DNA from: CBETVX01 sp965539935
GTDB taxonomy: Bacteria > Bacillota > Clostridia > Peptostreptococcales > Caminicellaceae
Assembly (NCBI GenBank): GCA_965539935.1
Contig: CBETVX010000024.1
Location: 1 to 40,259 of the forward strand
Direction of reading: 5' to 3'
DNA: 40,259 bases
In this document: positions 24,891 to 32,825 of the stretch, in pieces
Position numbering within the stretch: position 1 is the stretch's first letter
Layout of the letters: each line of letters begins with the position of its first letter
The notes under the pieces: model-generated
Told to the model about the DNA's origin: nothing
The model's input: the letters and a program-made list of their open reading frames with translations, nothing else
The model's database searches: none
Program-made: the position numbers and the translations under genes

Positions 24891-25577
24891 ATGAATGAAT
24901 TAAAAATCCTTGTTGTAGATGATGAAGATAAAATGCGTCAAGTTATTAAAATTTTTCTAGAAAAAGAAGGATATATTGTGGATGAAGCTTTAAATGGTTT
25001 GGAAGCTATTAAAAAAAATGAGTATAATAAATATTCTCTCATATTATTAGATGTTATGATGCCAGAGATAGATGGTTGGACCGTTTGTAGAAAAATTCGT
25101 GAAGAATCATCGGTACCTATTATAATGCTTACGGCAAGAAGTGAAGAATATGATAAGTTATTTGGATTTGAACTTGGAGTAGACGACTATATTACTAAAC
25201 CCTTTAGTCCTAAGGAAATGGTTGCAAGAATAAAGGCTGTCCTGAGGCGAAGTTTAAACAACAATAATAATATAAAGGACAAAACTATAAAGGTAAAAAC
25301 CTTAGAAATCCGTCCTTTATCTAAACAGGCTTTTCTAGATAAAGAAGAAATTAATTTAACTCCTAAGGAATATGAGTTATTATATTTCTTAGCCCAAAAT
25401 CCTGAAATAGTTTATACTAGAGAACAACTTTTAAATAAAGTTTGGGGTTATGACTATGTAGGAGATGCTAGAACCGTTGATACCCACGTTAAACAACTTA
25501 GGGAAAAATTAGGTGAATACAAAGGTTTCATACATACTGTATGGGGAACAGGCTATAAATTTAAAATAGGAGAATAA
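24891..25577 (+). CDS. OmpR/PhoB-family response regulator
   Basis: A 228-residue two-component regulator. The receiver (1-115) shows the acidic pair in LVVDDEDK, the phospho-acceptor D54 in LLDVMMPEIDGW, and conserved Thr and Lys (MLTARSE, ITKPFSP). The winged-helix DNA-binding domain (130-228) shows LTPKEYELLYFLAQNP and RTVDTHVKQLREKLG. I start at the ATG at 24891, with GAGGTG upstream, not the GTG nine bases earlier. The stop is two bases before the kinase start, so the pair is co-transcribed and probably translationally coupled. No target genes are apparent apart from the lipoprotein downstream on the other strand. Confidence 0.94.
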   Translation: MNELKILVVDDEDKMRQVIKIFLEKEGYIVDEALNGLEAIKKNEYNKYSLILLDVMMPEIDGWTVCRKIREESSVPIIMLTARSEEYDKLFGFELGVDDYITKPFSPKEMVARIKAVLRRSLNNNNNIKDKTIKVKTLEIRPLSKQAFLDKEEINLTPKEYELLYFLAQNPEIVYTREQLLNKVWGYDYVGDARTVDTHVKQLREKLGEYKGFIHTVWGTGYKFKIGE

Positions 25578-25578
25578 T

Positions 25579-27030
25579 ATGAAAAGTATTTTAAGTAAAC
25601 TATGGTTAGGTATCACTTCTTTAGTAATTATCATATTATTAATAATATGGCTTTTTCAAATAGGGTTATTAAATAAATTTTATATCAATGAAAGGACTAA
25701 TATATTACTCGAAGAGGGTTATAAAATAGCTAATATTTTCCTTGATTCTGATAATTATAACTCCGTCTCTCAGGAAATTATTGACGAAATAGAGTCCTTT
25801 GCACCTCCCTATAGCGCTAGAATTATTATATCCAATTTAGATAATGATATTATTTTTTATAATGCTCCTAAAAATTATTTTAGAAGTAATAAATTACCAG
25901 CAGACGAAATACAACAAGATTTTTTACTGCTTTATAACGATCAAAGTATTAAGCAAAGTATATTAGAGATGAAACCATTCATCTTACAAAAAAATGATGA
26001 CCGTTCCCATAGGCAATCAATAACTGTTGGAGTCCCAATAAAAAAGGACAATACCCAATTGGGATATATTATACTTTCTTCTCCAATTTCACCTATTAAA
26101 GAAACTGTGTCAATACTAAAAAAACAATTGTCTATTATTTCCATAGTTTCATTATTAATAGGTACCCTTTTAGCTCTATTGTTTGCTAAAATATTTACTA
26201 AACCCATATTAAAGATTAATGAGACTACTAAAAAGATTGCAAAGGGAGACTTTGAAGCTAGAGTATCTTTAGACTATAAGGATGAAATAGGTGTCCTTGG
26301 AGATTCAATCAATAATATGGCCTTTCAATTAGGTCAAATAGAAAAATTTAGAAAAGATTTTATAGCAAATACATCCCATGAATTAAAAACTCCTATAAGT
26401 CTTATTACAGCCTATGCAGAACTCGTTAAAGATATTGATCTTAACAATAAAGAAGATAAAATACAATATCTACAAATTATAATAGATGAAGCTAATAGAC
26501 TAAATAAAATGGTTGAAGACATTCTTTATTTATCTAAAATGGAATCTGGGTATATTGAACTAAATTATGAAACTTTTTCTATATTAAAGGTCATAAATAA
26601 TGTTGTAGAAAAGCTTAATTTCTTTGCAAATAAAAAAAATATTGAACTAGTCATAGATATTGATGATAATAATACTTTTGTATACGGTGACGAAGATAAA
26701 ATATGCCAAGTGTTTTACAATATTATCAATAATGCAATAAACCATTCATATGAACATGGAAAATTAATAATAAGAGTTGTTAATTTAGAAAATTTAACAA
26801 GAGTAGAAATAATTGACAATGGTAAAGGAATACCAAAAGATGACTTACCCTATATATGGGATAGGTTTTATAAAGTAGATAAATCAAGAAAAAGGGATCA
26901 TAGCGGAACTGGTTTAGGAATGTCTATAGTAAAAAATATATTAGAGGCCCATAACTTTGATTATGGAATTAAAAGTGAAGTTAATAAAGGTACTACAGTA
27001 TGGTTTGAGATTAAATCAGGGGAGAATTAA
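25579..27030 (+). CDS. sensor histidine kinase
   Basis: A 483-residue membrane kinase that partners the regulator before it. Segments: membrane helix about 8-28, extracellular sensor about 30-180, second helix about 183-205, HAMP about 205-258, HisKA with phospho-acceptor H267 in NTSHELKTPIS, and HATPase with N box (IINNAINHSYEHG), G1 (EIIDNGKGIP), F box and G2 (HSGTGLGMSIVKNI). All catalytic motifs are present. The signal is unknown. The stop lies inside a perfect 22-base palindrome shared with the convergent lipoprotein gene. Confidence 0.94.
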   Translation: MKSILSKLWLGITSLVIIILLIIWLFQIGLLNKFYINERTNILLEEGYKIANIFLDSDNYNSVSQEIIDEIESFAPPYSARIIISNLDNDIIFYNAPKNYFRSNKLPADEIQQDFLLLYNDQSIKQSILEMKPFILQKNDDRSHRQSITVGVPIKKDNTQLGYIILSSPISPIKETVSILKKQLSIISIVSLLIGTLLALLFAKIFTKPILKINETTKKIAKGDFEARVSLDYKDEIGVLGDSINNMAFQLGQIEKFRKDFIANTSHELKTPISLITAYAELVKDIDLNNKEDKIQYLQIIIDEANRLNKMVEDILYLSKMESGYIELNYETFSILKVINNVVEKLNFFANKKNIELVIDIDDNNTFVYGDEDKICQVFYNIINNAINHSYEHGKLIIRVVNLENLTRVEIIDNGKGIPKDDLPYIWDRFYKVDKSRKRDHSGTGLGMSIVKNILEAHNFDYGIKSEVNKGTTVWFEIKSGEN

Positions 27031-27039
27031 TTCTCCCCT
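27018..27039. terminator. 22-base perfect palindrome, shared two-way terminator
   Basis: AGGGGAGAATT and its exact complement meet without a spacer. The TAA stop of the kinase (27028-27030) and the stop of the convergent lipoprotein (27027-27029 complement) overlap at its centre. It can form a hairpin in both transcripts; the U-tracts are weak. Confidence 0.6.
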
Positions 27040-27569
27040 ACTATTATAATACTAGTAATTGTTTCATTCTCATCAAACCATATTTGTAATATAGAGCCTT
27101 CGTAAATCTCTGCTATATCAACTTCTTTCATCTCTCCTTGATTCATTGAACTTATTGAAGCTTCTACTGGTATTACCAAAGTTATAGTGTCTCCAGTAAA
27201 CTCAATATCTCTTTGAACTCCTGAGCCCATTCCTTGAGGAGCCATACCTCCATTTTCATTATTTCTCCTTGGAGATTGTTTTTCCCCATTCTCACCATCT
27301 TCGGGTCTTCCTTTTCTTTCTGGCATTTCAGCAAGCTCAAGAACTATTTCATTATCTGTAATATTTTTTACCTTTCCAAGGATATTAACTCCGTTTATAT
27401 TCCTATCATTATTGTTTTGTTTTAGTCTTTCAGTGTCTTCAACCTTAGACTGAGCTTTATCTGTATTAACTTCCTGTACACTTTCAATTTTACTCTCACT
27501 CACACATCCTGAAATAATCATAGAAATAATAATCACTAATATTAAAAACTTTGACCTTATCCTGTACAT
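27027..27569 (-). CDS. lipoprotein of unknown function
   Basis: A 180-residue predicted lipoprotein. The signal sequence ends with lipobox IISGC, with the lipidated Cys at residue 22. Then comes a charged, low-complexity linker, a segment VNILGKVKNITDNEIVLELA, a Gly/Asn/Gly-rich stretch (GENGEKQSPRRNNENGGMAP) and a C-terminal beta-type part. The middle resembles small lipoproteins found beside efflux systems, but I cannot name a family. AAGGAGATGATTTT precedes the ATG. It is convergent with the sensor kinase and overlaps its stop by four bases, so it could be a target or partner of that system (inference). Confidence 0.8.
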   Translation of the reverse strand: MYRIRSKFLILVIIISMIISGCVSESKIESVQEVNTDKAQSKVEDTERLKQNNNDRNINGVNILGKVKNITDNEIVLELAEMPERKGRPEDGENGEKQSPRRNNENGGMAPQGMGSGVQRDIEFTGDTITLVIPVEASISSMNQGEMKEVDIAEIYEGSILQIWFDENETITSIIIVGEN

Positions 27570-27899
27570 AAAATCATCTCCTTGTCATAAAATTAGTACT
27601 ATTTTTATTTATGCTTTTCACAAATTTTACACCCTCCTTCACTTTACAGTACACATCGACATATATTATATTGTCCAAATATGATATATTTGTGATATAA
27701 ATCAAAACTATTTATGAAAGTTGTCCCTTTAGTTTTCAACTATATATAGGTATTTATTTTTATTCTAAAATTTTTATAGTTTTTTTAAAAAATTAAAATA
27801 TATTTAAAATGATTGGGTATTAGTTTATCATGATGTATTTTTCTGTACTTTATTTGTTTTCCAATACTAAAAATATTTTTAAGGAAAGGAGATTTTCAT
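27570..27899. other. AT-rich intergenic region between divergent genes
   Basis: About 330 bases with no gene. It separates the divergent lipoprotein and chemoreceptor genes and should hold both promoters. No convincing consensus or hairpin was seen. Confidence 0.4.
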
Positions 27900-29573
27900 A
27901 TGAAAATAATAAATAAATTAATTATATGCATACTGGTTATTTTATTGATGACTGGAATTCTTGTGTATAGTTTTTTTAAGTCTAATGAAATAACGATTAA
28001 ATCTCAACAATATACCACAGAAAATTATGAGATTTTACAGTTTCTACTACAAAAAGAAGTAGACCATGTTATTTGGATGGAAAATATAACTAGAATGTTT
28101 GCAACTGGTAAAACCCCTGATATTATTCTAGATCATACAAAATGTAGCTTAGGTAAATGGTATTATTCCTTTGAGCCTAAAGATTACATGATTGAAACCT
28201 ATGAAAAATTAGAACAACCCCATGAAGATATTCATAGATTGGGAAAGGAAATTATTTCTCTTTATGAATCAGGCAAAGTTGATTTAGCCAAAGAAAAATT
28301 TGAAAATGAATTACTTGCATAGGTTAATGAAGTTAGGAATATTATTGATGAATTTGAAAAAATACAAAATGATGAAATAGAAAAAATAAATCAAGAAGTT
28401 TCCAATCAAATTCTATTTACTAGAAAAGTTATTATAATCCTAGCATTAATAAGTTTTATAGTTTTACTATTAATGACATATTTCTCTAATAAATGGATTA
28501 TAAAACCTATTAGAGAAATTTCTAATAAAGCATTAATTGTTTCCGAGGGTACCTTAAATGTTGAGCTTAAACATAAATCAAAGGATGAAATTGGTGTTTT
28601 AGCTAATTCTTTTAATAAAATGATTGATAATCTAAAGGTTCTTATACTTCAAATAAAAGAAAAATCTAAGGATATGGATAACTACAGCCAACTAATTAAA
28701 ATAGCTTCACAGGAAACTAGTAAAAGTGCTGAAGAAATTGCAATAAATATTCAAGATATGGCATCTGGCACCAACAAAATAGCTGAAGATTCGGAAAATA
28801 TCAGGAACATATCTAGTGAATTAGACGATGTAACTAAAAAAATTGGGTCTAGCTTTGAAAGTGCATTTGAAAAATCCCAAAGGTCATACAATGCAGCCTT
28901 AAGCGGAAATAGGTTTATACAATCCTCCATAGAAGAATTAGATAAAGTTACTGAAACGGTAGAATTTGCAACTGACTCTATCCAAAATCTTGGAAAAAGA
29001 TCTGCACAAATTGGAAGTATTGTAGATGTAATTCATGGTATAGCCTCCCAAACAAATTTACTTGCTCTCAATGCTGCTATTGAAGCTGCTAGGGCCGGTG
29101 AATATGGTAAGGGATTTTCAGTAGTTGCTCAAGAAATCAGAAAACTAGCAGAGGAATCTAGTGAATCAGCAAAGAAAATAACTAGTCTTATCGAAGATAT
29201 AGTATCTGAAACTAAAGTTTCCATTCAATCAATGGAATTTAATGAAGAAGAAATAAAAAGGCAATTAGAAAATATCAAAGATGCTGGTAAAGAATTTAAC
29301 AAAATAGTTAAATATACTGAAGATACTAATAAAGAATTAAAAAGCATAGAAGAAATTAGTAAGCTACTAGTTGATACTAGTAAAAACTTAGAGTTCATGG
29401 TATATAATCTATCATCAGTTTCTGAAGAAAGTGCTGCTGCAACTGAAGAGATAGCTGCTTCCACAGAAGAACAGACCTCAACCATGGAAGAACTAGCATC
29501 TTCTGCGAAACTTTTAAGAGAAATATCTGAAAGTCTTATGTCTAAAGTAAATGAATTTACAATCAATGAATAG
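27900..29573 (+). pseudogene. CZB-domain chemoreceptor interrupted by an amber codon
   Basis: A chemoreceptor frame of 558 codons interrupted by one TAG (28320-28322, codon 141). Before it: membrane helix (5-25) and a zinc-binding CZB-type sensor with H56 (DHVIW), C82 (CSLGKWY), H108 and H112 (PHEDIH), lying outside the membrane by topology. After it, in the same frame: the sensor end, second membrane helix (VIIILALISFIVLLLMTYF), HAMP and signalling domain with SQTNLLALNAAIEAARAGEY. A single C-to-T change (CAG, Gln) would explain the stop. The first downstream ATG (28473) lies inside the second helix, so re-initiation would not give a normal receptor. GGAAAGGAG precedes the start. A sequencing error is possible. 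Confidence 0.75.
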
Positions 29574-29590
29574 GGTAAGGATGGGATTTT

Positions 29591-29887
29591 ATGAAATTAG
29601 AAAAGAATGGGAGTACCCTTTATGTATCTTTTGTTGGTGAAATAGTATTTGAAAAATCTAATGCTATAAAAGAATCCATAAAAGAAAGGATATCCGAAGA
29701 TATAGAAAAAATAATAATAGATATGAGTAAAGTTACATTAATAGATAGTTCAGGATTAGGAATTTTGATCTCTTTATTAAGAATAATGACAGAGAAAAAT
29801 GGTAGCATTGAGCTTACAAATTTACCAAATCTAGTTAAAAGACTTTTGGTCATTACAAAGTTGAATACATTATTTGAAATATCTTAA
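29591..29887 (+). CDS. STAS-domain protein, anti-sigma factor antagonist type
   Basis: A 98-residue STAS-domain protein (SpoIIAA/RsbV fold). The phosphorylatable Ser region reads LIDSSGLGILISLLRIM (residues about 50-66), and the N-terminal half shows the alternating strands typical of the fold. Such proteins bind an anti-sigma kinase or another switch partner. Here the gene starts 17 bases after the CZB chemoreceptor, so the pair may form one signalling unit, not a sigma-factor switch. No partner kinase is in the window. GGATGGGATTTT precedes the ATG. A hairpin terminator follows. Confidence 0.88.
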   Translation: MKLEKNGSTLYVSFVGEIVFEKSNAIKESIKERISEDIEKIIIDMSKVTLIDSSGLGILISLLRIMTEKNGSIELTNLPNLVKRLLVITKLNTLFEIS

Positions 29888-29896
29888 TAGTAAGTA

Positions 29897-29931
29897 TCAT
29901 AGGACAGTAAGGAAGCTGCCCTATGATTTTT
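29897..29931 (+). terminator. terminator after the STAS gene
   Basis: TCATAGG (29897-29903) pairs with CCTATGA (29920-29926), with an inner CAG/CTG pair, followed by TTTTTAT. Confidence 0.75.
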
Positions 29932-29934
29932 ATA

Positions 29935-29971
29935 TGCAAAAAGGACGAGCTTCAAGGATTTAGCTCGCCCT
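29935..29971 (-). terminator. terminator of the UPF0180 gene
   Basis: AGG-A-CGAGCT (29942-29951) pairs with AGCTCG-C-CCT (29962-29971), with one mismatch. The minus strand continues into TTTTTTGC. Confidence 0.8.
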
Positions 29972-30003
29972 AGAATTTTACCTCTTATAAATTTCTTGAA
30001 AAA

Positions 30004-30264
30004 TTAGCATTTTATATTTTTCACATAATTAAGTACTGTATCAGGGGAAAGATTTGAAGCATCAATAATAAGCATTTTTTTATCGCCATAAATTCTACAT
30101 TGAGCCGGCTCGATTTCTTCATATTCTGAATTAATTCCTGATAGTATAGTTACATCAACATCTTCCTTATTATTTTCATAAATTACTACATCATATCCTT
30201 CGCCCTCTAGCATTTCAAAAATTTTACCTAATCCCCTTTGAACAGCAATCTTATAATTTTTCAT
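30004..30264 (-). CDS. UPF0180 family protein (YkuS-like)
   Basis: An 86-residue soluble protein of the UPF0180 family, function unknown in all species. Visible features: the N-terminal IAVQRGLGKIFEMLEGEGYDV, a middle VDVTILSGINSEY and the C-terminal KKMLIIDASNLSPDTVLNYVKN. The fold probably alternates strands and helices. A very strong AAAGGGGGGGG site lies four bases before the ATG. It is transcribed alone. No context clue to function. Confidence 0.8.
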   Translation of the reverse strand: MKNYKIAVQRGLGKIFEMLEGEGYDVVIYENNKEDVDVTILSGINSEYEEIEPAQCRIYGDKKMLIIDASNLSPDTVLNYVKNIKC

Positions 30265-30439
30265 AATACCCCCCCCTTTATTTTTCTCTTACCCACTTAA
30301 ATACCTGTTAATTTATTATATTTCAGAATATTTTTAACATTCTATTAATTTTAATATATCATGATTTAGTCTTTATATCAATAGGTTATTAGGGAGGATT
30401 TACTATTTTTTAAAAAGACTAATCTATTTGTATTATTTT

Positions 30440-31075
30440 TTATCGAATAAAATTAGTAAATATTTTCTTTTCTAATTGTGGCTTGTCAATAGTTCCTTCA
30501 CTGTTTTTAATTGTTTTCATAAGCCATGCCATATTCTTTCCTAATACTGTAAGCATTTGTACTCCCTCTTTATCCTCTAAAACTTCCCCTGGAGTAGTTC
30601 CATGTATAACATTCCAATAATTTGAAGTTGGCATTACCATTTCAGAGTAATTAATATAGTTATTTAATTGTTCAAAGGTTGGCATTCCTCCAGAACGCCT
30701 AACAGCCACTACTGCTGCACCAACCTTATGTCTAAACATTCCCTTGTTAAAACCTGCAACATAAAAAGCTCTATCTAGAAATGATTTCATAGTTCCTGGA
30801 ATTGCTGCGAAGTGCACGGGAGATCCTAGAATAATACCGTCTGCCTTCTTCATTTTTTGAATCCATTCATTAACCTCATCATTTTCCATTGAACATTTTT
30901 CATTTCTATTCTTAATACATTGATTACATGCAATACAACCTCTTATTTTTTTATTGCCTACATGTACTATTTCAGTTTCTATGCCTTCTTTTTTTAGTTC
31001 CTCTAAAACTATGTTTATTGCATGATAAGTATTGCCTTTTTTATTAGGACTTCCATTAAATGCTACAACTTTCAT
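30440..31075 (-). CDS. NAD(P)H-dependent FMN flavoprotein with iron-sulfur-type cysteine motif
   Basis: A 211-residue flavodoxin-fold protein. The FMN phosphate loop is FNGSPNKKGNTYHAI (6-20), and ILGSPVHFAAIPGTMKSFLDR is the second flavin-contact region. Between them, C47-x2-C50-x2-C53-x7-C61 (GCIACNQCIKNRNEKC) matches the compact cysteine pattern of archaeal and clostridial iron-sulfur flavoproteins, so a 4Fe-4S cluster is likely. It probably transfers electrons to quinones, oxygen species or aromatic compounds. AGGAGGAG lies six bases before the ATG. An HxlR-type regulator starts divergently 255 bases away, a common pairing for such reductases. Confidence 0.88.
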   Translation of the reverse strand: MKVVAFNGSPNKKGNTYHAINIVLEELKKEGIETEIVHVGNKKIRGCIACNQCIKNRNEKCSMENDEVNEWIQKMKKADGIILGSPVHFAAIPGTMKSFLDRAFYVAGFNKGMFRHKVGAAVVAVRRSGGMPTFEQLNNYINYSEMVMPTSNYWNVIHGTTPGEVLEDKEGVQMLTVLGKNMAWLMKTIKNSEGTIDKPQLEKKIFTNFIR

Positions 31076-31330
31076 TACTATCTCCTCCTATTAATTATCA
31101 AATATTTTTTATCTGCAGAAAATTTTATAATTTATAATATTATTTTGCTAAACTCCAATTAGAATATTATAATATATACTTTACATAAACAAGTACGTAC
31201 TTTTTTGTAAGATATCTTACTTAAAGGTAAGATTTTGTTAAAATAGCTACTTTCATACAAATATTTTGATTTAGTTTTTTTATAATGTTATAATCTATTT
31301 CAGTAAATTATTTTAAAGGTAGGTGTAATA

Positions 31331-31657
31331 ATGCTAAAATATAATAATAAAAAATATATCTGCCATCTTGACCTGGCTACAGATTTTATTAAAGGAAAAT
31401 GGAAAACTGTTATATTATGTAATCTAAACGAAGGTCCAAAAAGATTTTTAGAACTTCAAAGAATTACATGTGGTGTTAGTCAAAAAGTATTAAATGAAAA
31501 GTTGACTCAATTAGAACAAGATGGTTTAATCTCCAAGAAAACTTATCCTGAAGTCCCCCCTAGGGTGGAATATAGTCTTACAAAAAAAGGGAAAGACCTT
31601 TTCCCAGCCCTTGATTTAATGAGAAAATGGTCTTTAAAATATCATTCCAATTTATAA
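31331..31657 (+). CDS. HxlR-family transcriptional regulator
   Basis: A 108-residue winged-helix regulator of the HxlR family. Signatures: FIKGKWKTVILCNLNEGPKRF, ELQRITCGVSQKVLNEKLTQLEQDGLISKK and the wing YPEVPPRVEYSLTKKG. It binds DNA as a dimer, often sensing aldehydes, quinones or redox stress. Cysteines at the N-terminus (YICHLDLA) and in the helix-turn-helix (ITCGVSQ) could be sensors. AAAGGTAGGTG precedes the ATG. It is divergent from the iron-sulfur-type flavoprotein gene and probably controls it (inference from arrangement). Confidence 0.9.
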   Translation: MLKYNNKKYICHLDLATDFIKGKWKTVILCNLNEGPKRFLELQRITCGVSQKVLNEKLTQLEQDGLISKKTYPEVPPRVEYSLTKKGKDLFPALDLMRKWSLKYHSNL

Positions 31658-31707
31658 TGTTTAAGATATTTATTAAAAATAGTCGAAGAGATTTAATAGT
31701 AAGTCAA

Positions 31708-32124
31708 TTATTCTCCAATAATTTTTATTAATACTCTTTTTGATCTCTTTCCATCGAATTCTCCATAGAATATTTGCTCCCACGGTCCAAAATCTAGCTT
31801 CCCTCCTGTTATAGCTACAACAACTTCCCTTCCCATAATAGTTCTTTTTAAGTGGGCATCGCCATTGTCTTCATAGCCATTATGCTCATATTGATCATAG
31901 GGTTTTTCAGGAGCTAGTCTTTCTAAAAATCTTTCAAAATCCCTATGTAATCCTGCTTCATCATCATTAATAAATACACTTGATGTAATATGCATAGCAT
32001 TACATAATAATAATCCTTCTTTAACACCACTTTCTTCTAAACATTCTTCTACTTTAGGCGTAATATTTATAAAGGCTCTTCTTGTTTTTGTATTAAACCA
32101 CAGTTCTTTTCTATAAGACTTCAC
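31708..32124 (-). CDS. YjbQ-family protein (UPF0047, secondary thiamine-phosphate synthase type)
   Basis: A 138-residue member of the YjbQ/UPF0047 family, small soluble proteins shown in E. coli to have weak thiamine-phosphate synthase activity. Conserved blocks: LLCNAMHITSSVFINDDEAG (His), HNGYEDNGDAHLKRTIMG (Asp and His, probable metal site) and the end LDFGPWEQIFYGEFDGKRSK. The length is typical. The start is a GTG at 32124, eight bases after GGAGG. It is divergent from the Tyr-rich cupin gene. True role in the cell is unclear. Confidence 0.9.
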   Translation of the reverse strand: MKSYRKELWFNTKTRRAFINITPKVEECLEESGVKEGLLLCNAMHITSSVFINDDEAGLHRDFERFLERLAPEKPYDQYEHNGYEDNGDAHLKRTIMGREVVVAITGGKLDFGPWEQIFYGEFDGKRSKRVLIKIIGE

Positions 32125-32165
32125 AGTTCTTTCCTCCTTATATAACTTTATTTTAAAATGAAATC

Positions 32166-32192
32166 ACCTCATTTTAATATATTACATATTAT
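32166..32192 (+). promoter_or_regulatory. candidate sigma-E/K-type promoter of the cupin gene
   Basis: AC at 32166-32167 is followed after 17 bases by CATATTAT at 32185-32192, 30 bases before the start codon. Spacing and octamer are identical to those before prxU. Confidence 0.45.
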
Positions 32193-32222
32193 AATATAAA
32201 GCTTATGAAAGGAGTAGATTTT

Positions 32223-32765
32223 ATGTATAATAATAGACCTTACCCTTATCCATGTCCTTACTACATTAACTATTATTTGTCTCCATATCCTTATTGGCGT
32301 AACCCCTATAAATCCCATTCAAATTCTAAAAAACAATCTGGTAAGTTGAAGGATTATGGTCCAGATCCCTTTGTAGTTAATATTGAAGAAATTACTAAAG
32401 AGAATAGTAATTTCCGTACAGCTTTATGGACTGGAAAACATCTGCAACTAACATTAATGAGTATTCCAGTTGGTGGGGAAATTGGTTTAGAAATTCATCC
32501 AAACCTTGATCAATTCATTCGTATTGAAGAAGGTGAAGGACTTGTTCAAATGGGGGATAAGAAAGATGAATTAGACTTCCAAAGAAAAGTATTTGATGAT
32601 TATGCCTTCATCATACCTGCAGGAAAATGGCATAATCTAATCAATACAGGTGATAAACCAATTAAACTATATTCTATTTATGCGCCACCTCAGCATCCAT
32701 ACGGTACAATTCATAAAACTCAAGCCGATGCTGAAGCTGCAGAAGCTCAATACAACCACAAATAG
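32223..32765 (+). CDS. cupin-domain protein with Tyr/Pro-rich N-terminal leader
   Basis: A 180-residue protein. Residues 1-40 are extremely Tyr/Pro/Asn-rich (MYNNRPYPYPCPYYINYYLS), as in spore-coat proteins. Residues about 60-165 form a cupin barrel, with GGEIGLEIHPNLDQFIRIEEGEG as the first metal-binding motif (His, Gln, Glu) and PAGKWHNLINTG as the second (His). These residues are a complete cupin metal site. I start at the ATG at 32223, eight bases after AAAGGAG. A sporulation-type promoter lies upstream. A function in the spore coat is inference; the cupin domain alone could be an isomerase or dioxygenase. Confidence 0.85.
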   Translation: MYNNRPYPYPCPYYINYYLSPYPYWRNPYKSHSNSKKQSGKLKDYGPDPFVVNIEEITKENSNFRTALWTGKHLQLTLMSIPVGGEIGLEIHPNLDQFIRIEEGEGLVQMGDKKDELDFQRKVFDDYAFIIPAGKWHNLINTGDKPIKLYSIYAPPQHPYGTIHKTQADAEAAEAQYNHK

Positions 32766-32771
32766 AAAATA

Positions 32772-32819
32772 GGGTCAGACTTGAAAAATTCCCTTTTTAA
32801 AATAATTCAAGCCTGACCC
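32772..32819. repeat. palindromic element, terminator or REP/MITE-like
   Basis: GGGTCAGACTTGAA (32772-32785) pairs with TTCAAGCCTGACCC (32806-32819), 13 of 14 positions. The 20-base interior is AT-rich. It lies between the convergent cupin and ABC-transporter genes and could end both transcripts. The GGGTCAG-CTTGAA ends are more GC-rich than the surroundings and look like the ends of a small dispersed repeat. Confidence 0.5.
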
Positions 32820-32825
32820 CTAAAT

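Noticed and set aside
28320..28322. TAG in the chemoreceptor as a pyrrolysine codon
   Set aside because: The position is a surface helix of a sensor domain, a CAG-to-TAG change explains it, and no pyrrolysine gene is in the window.
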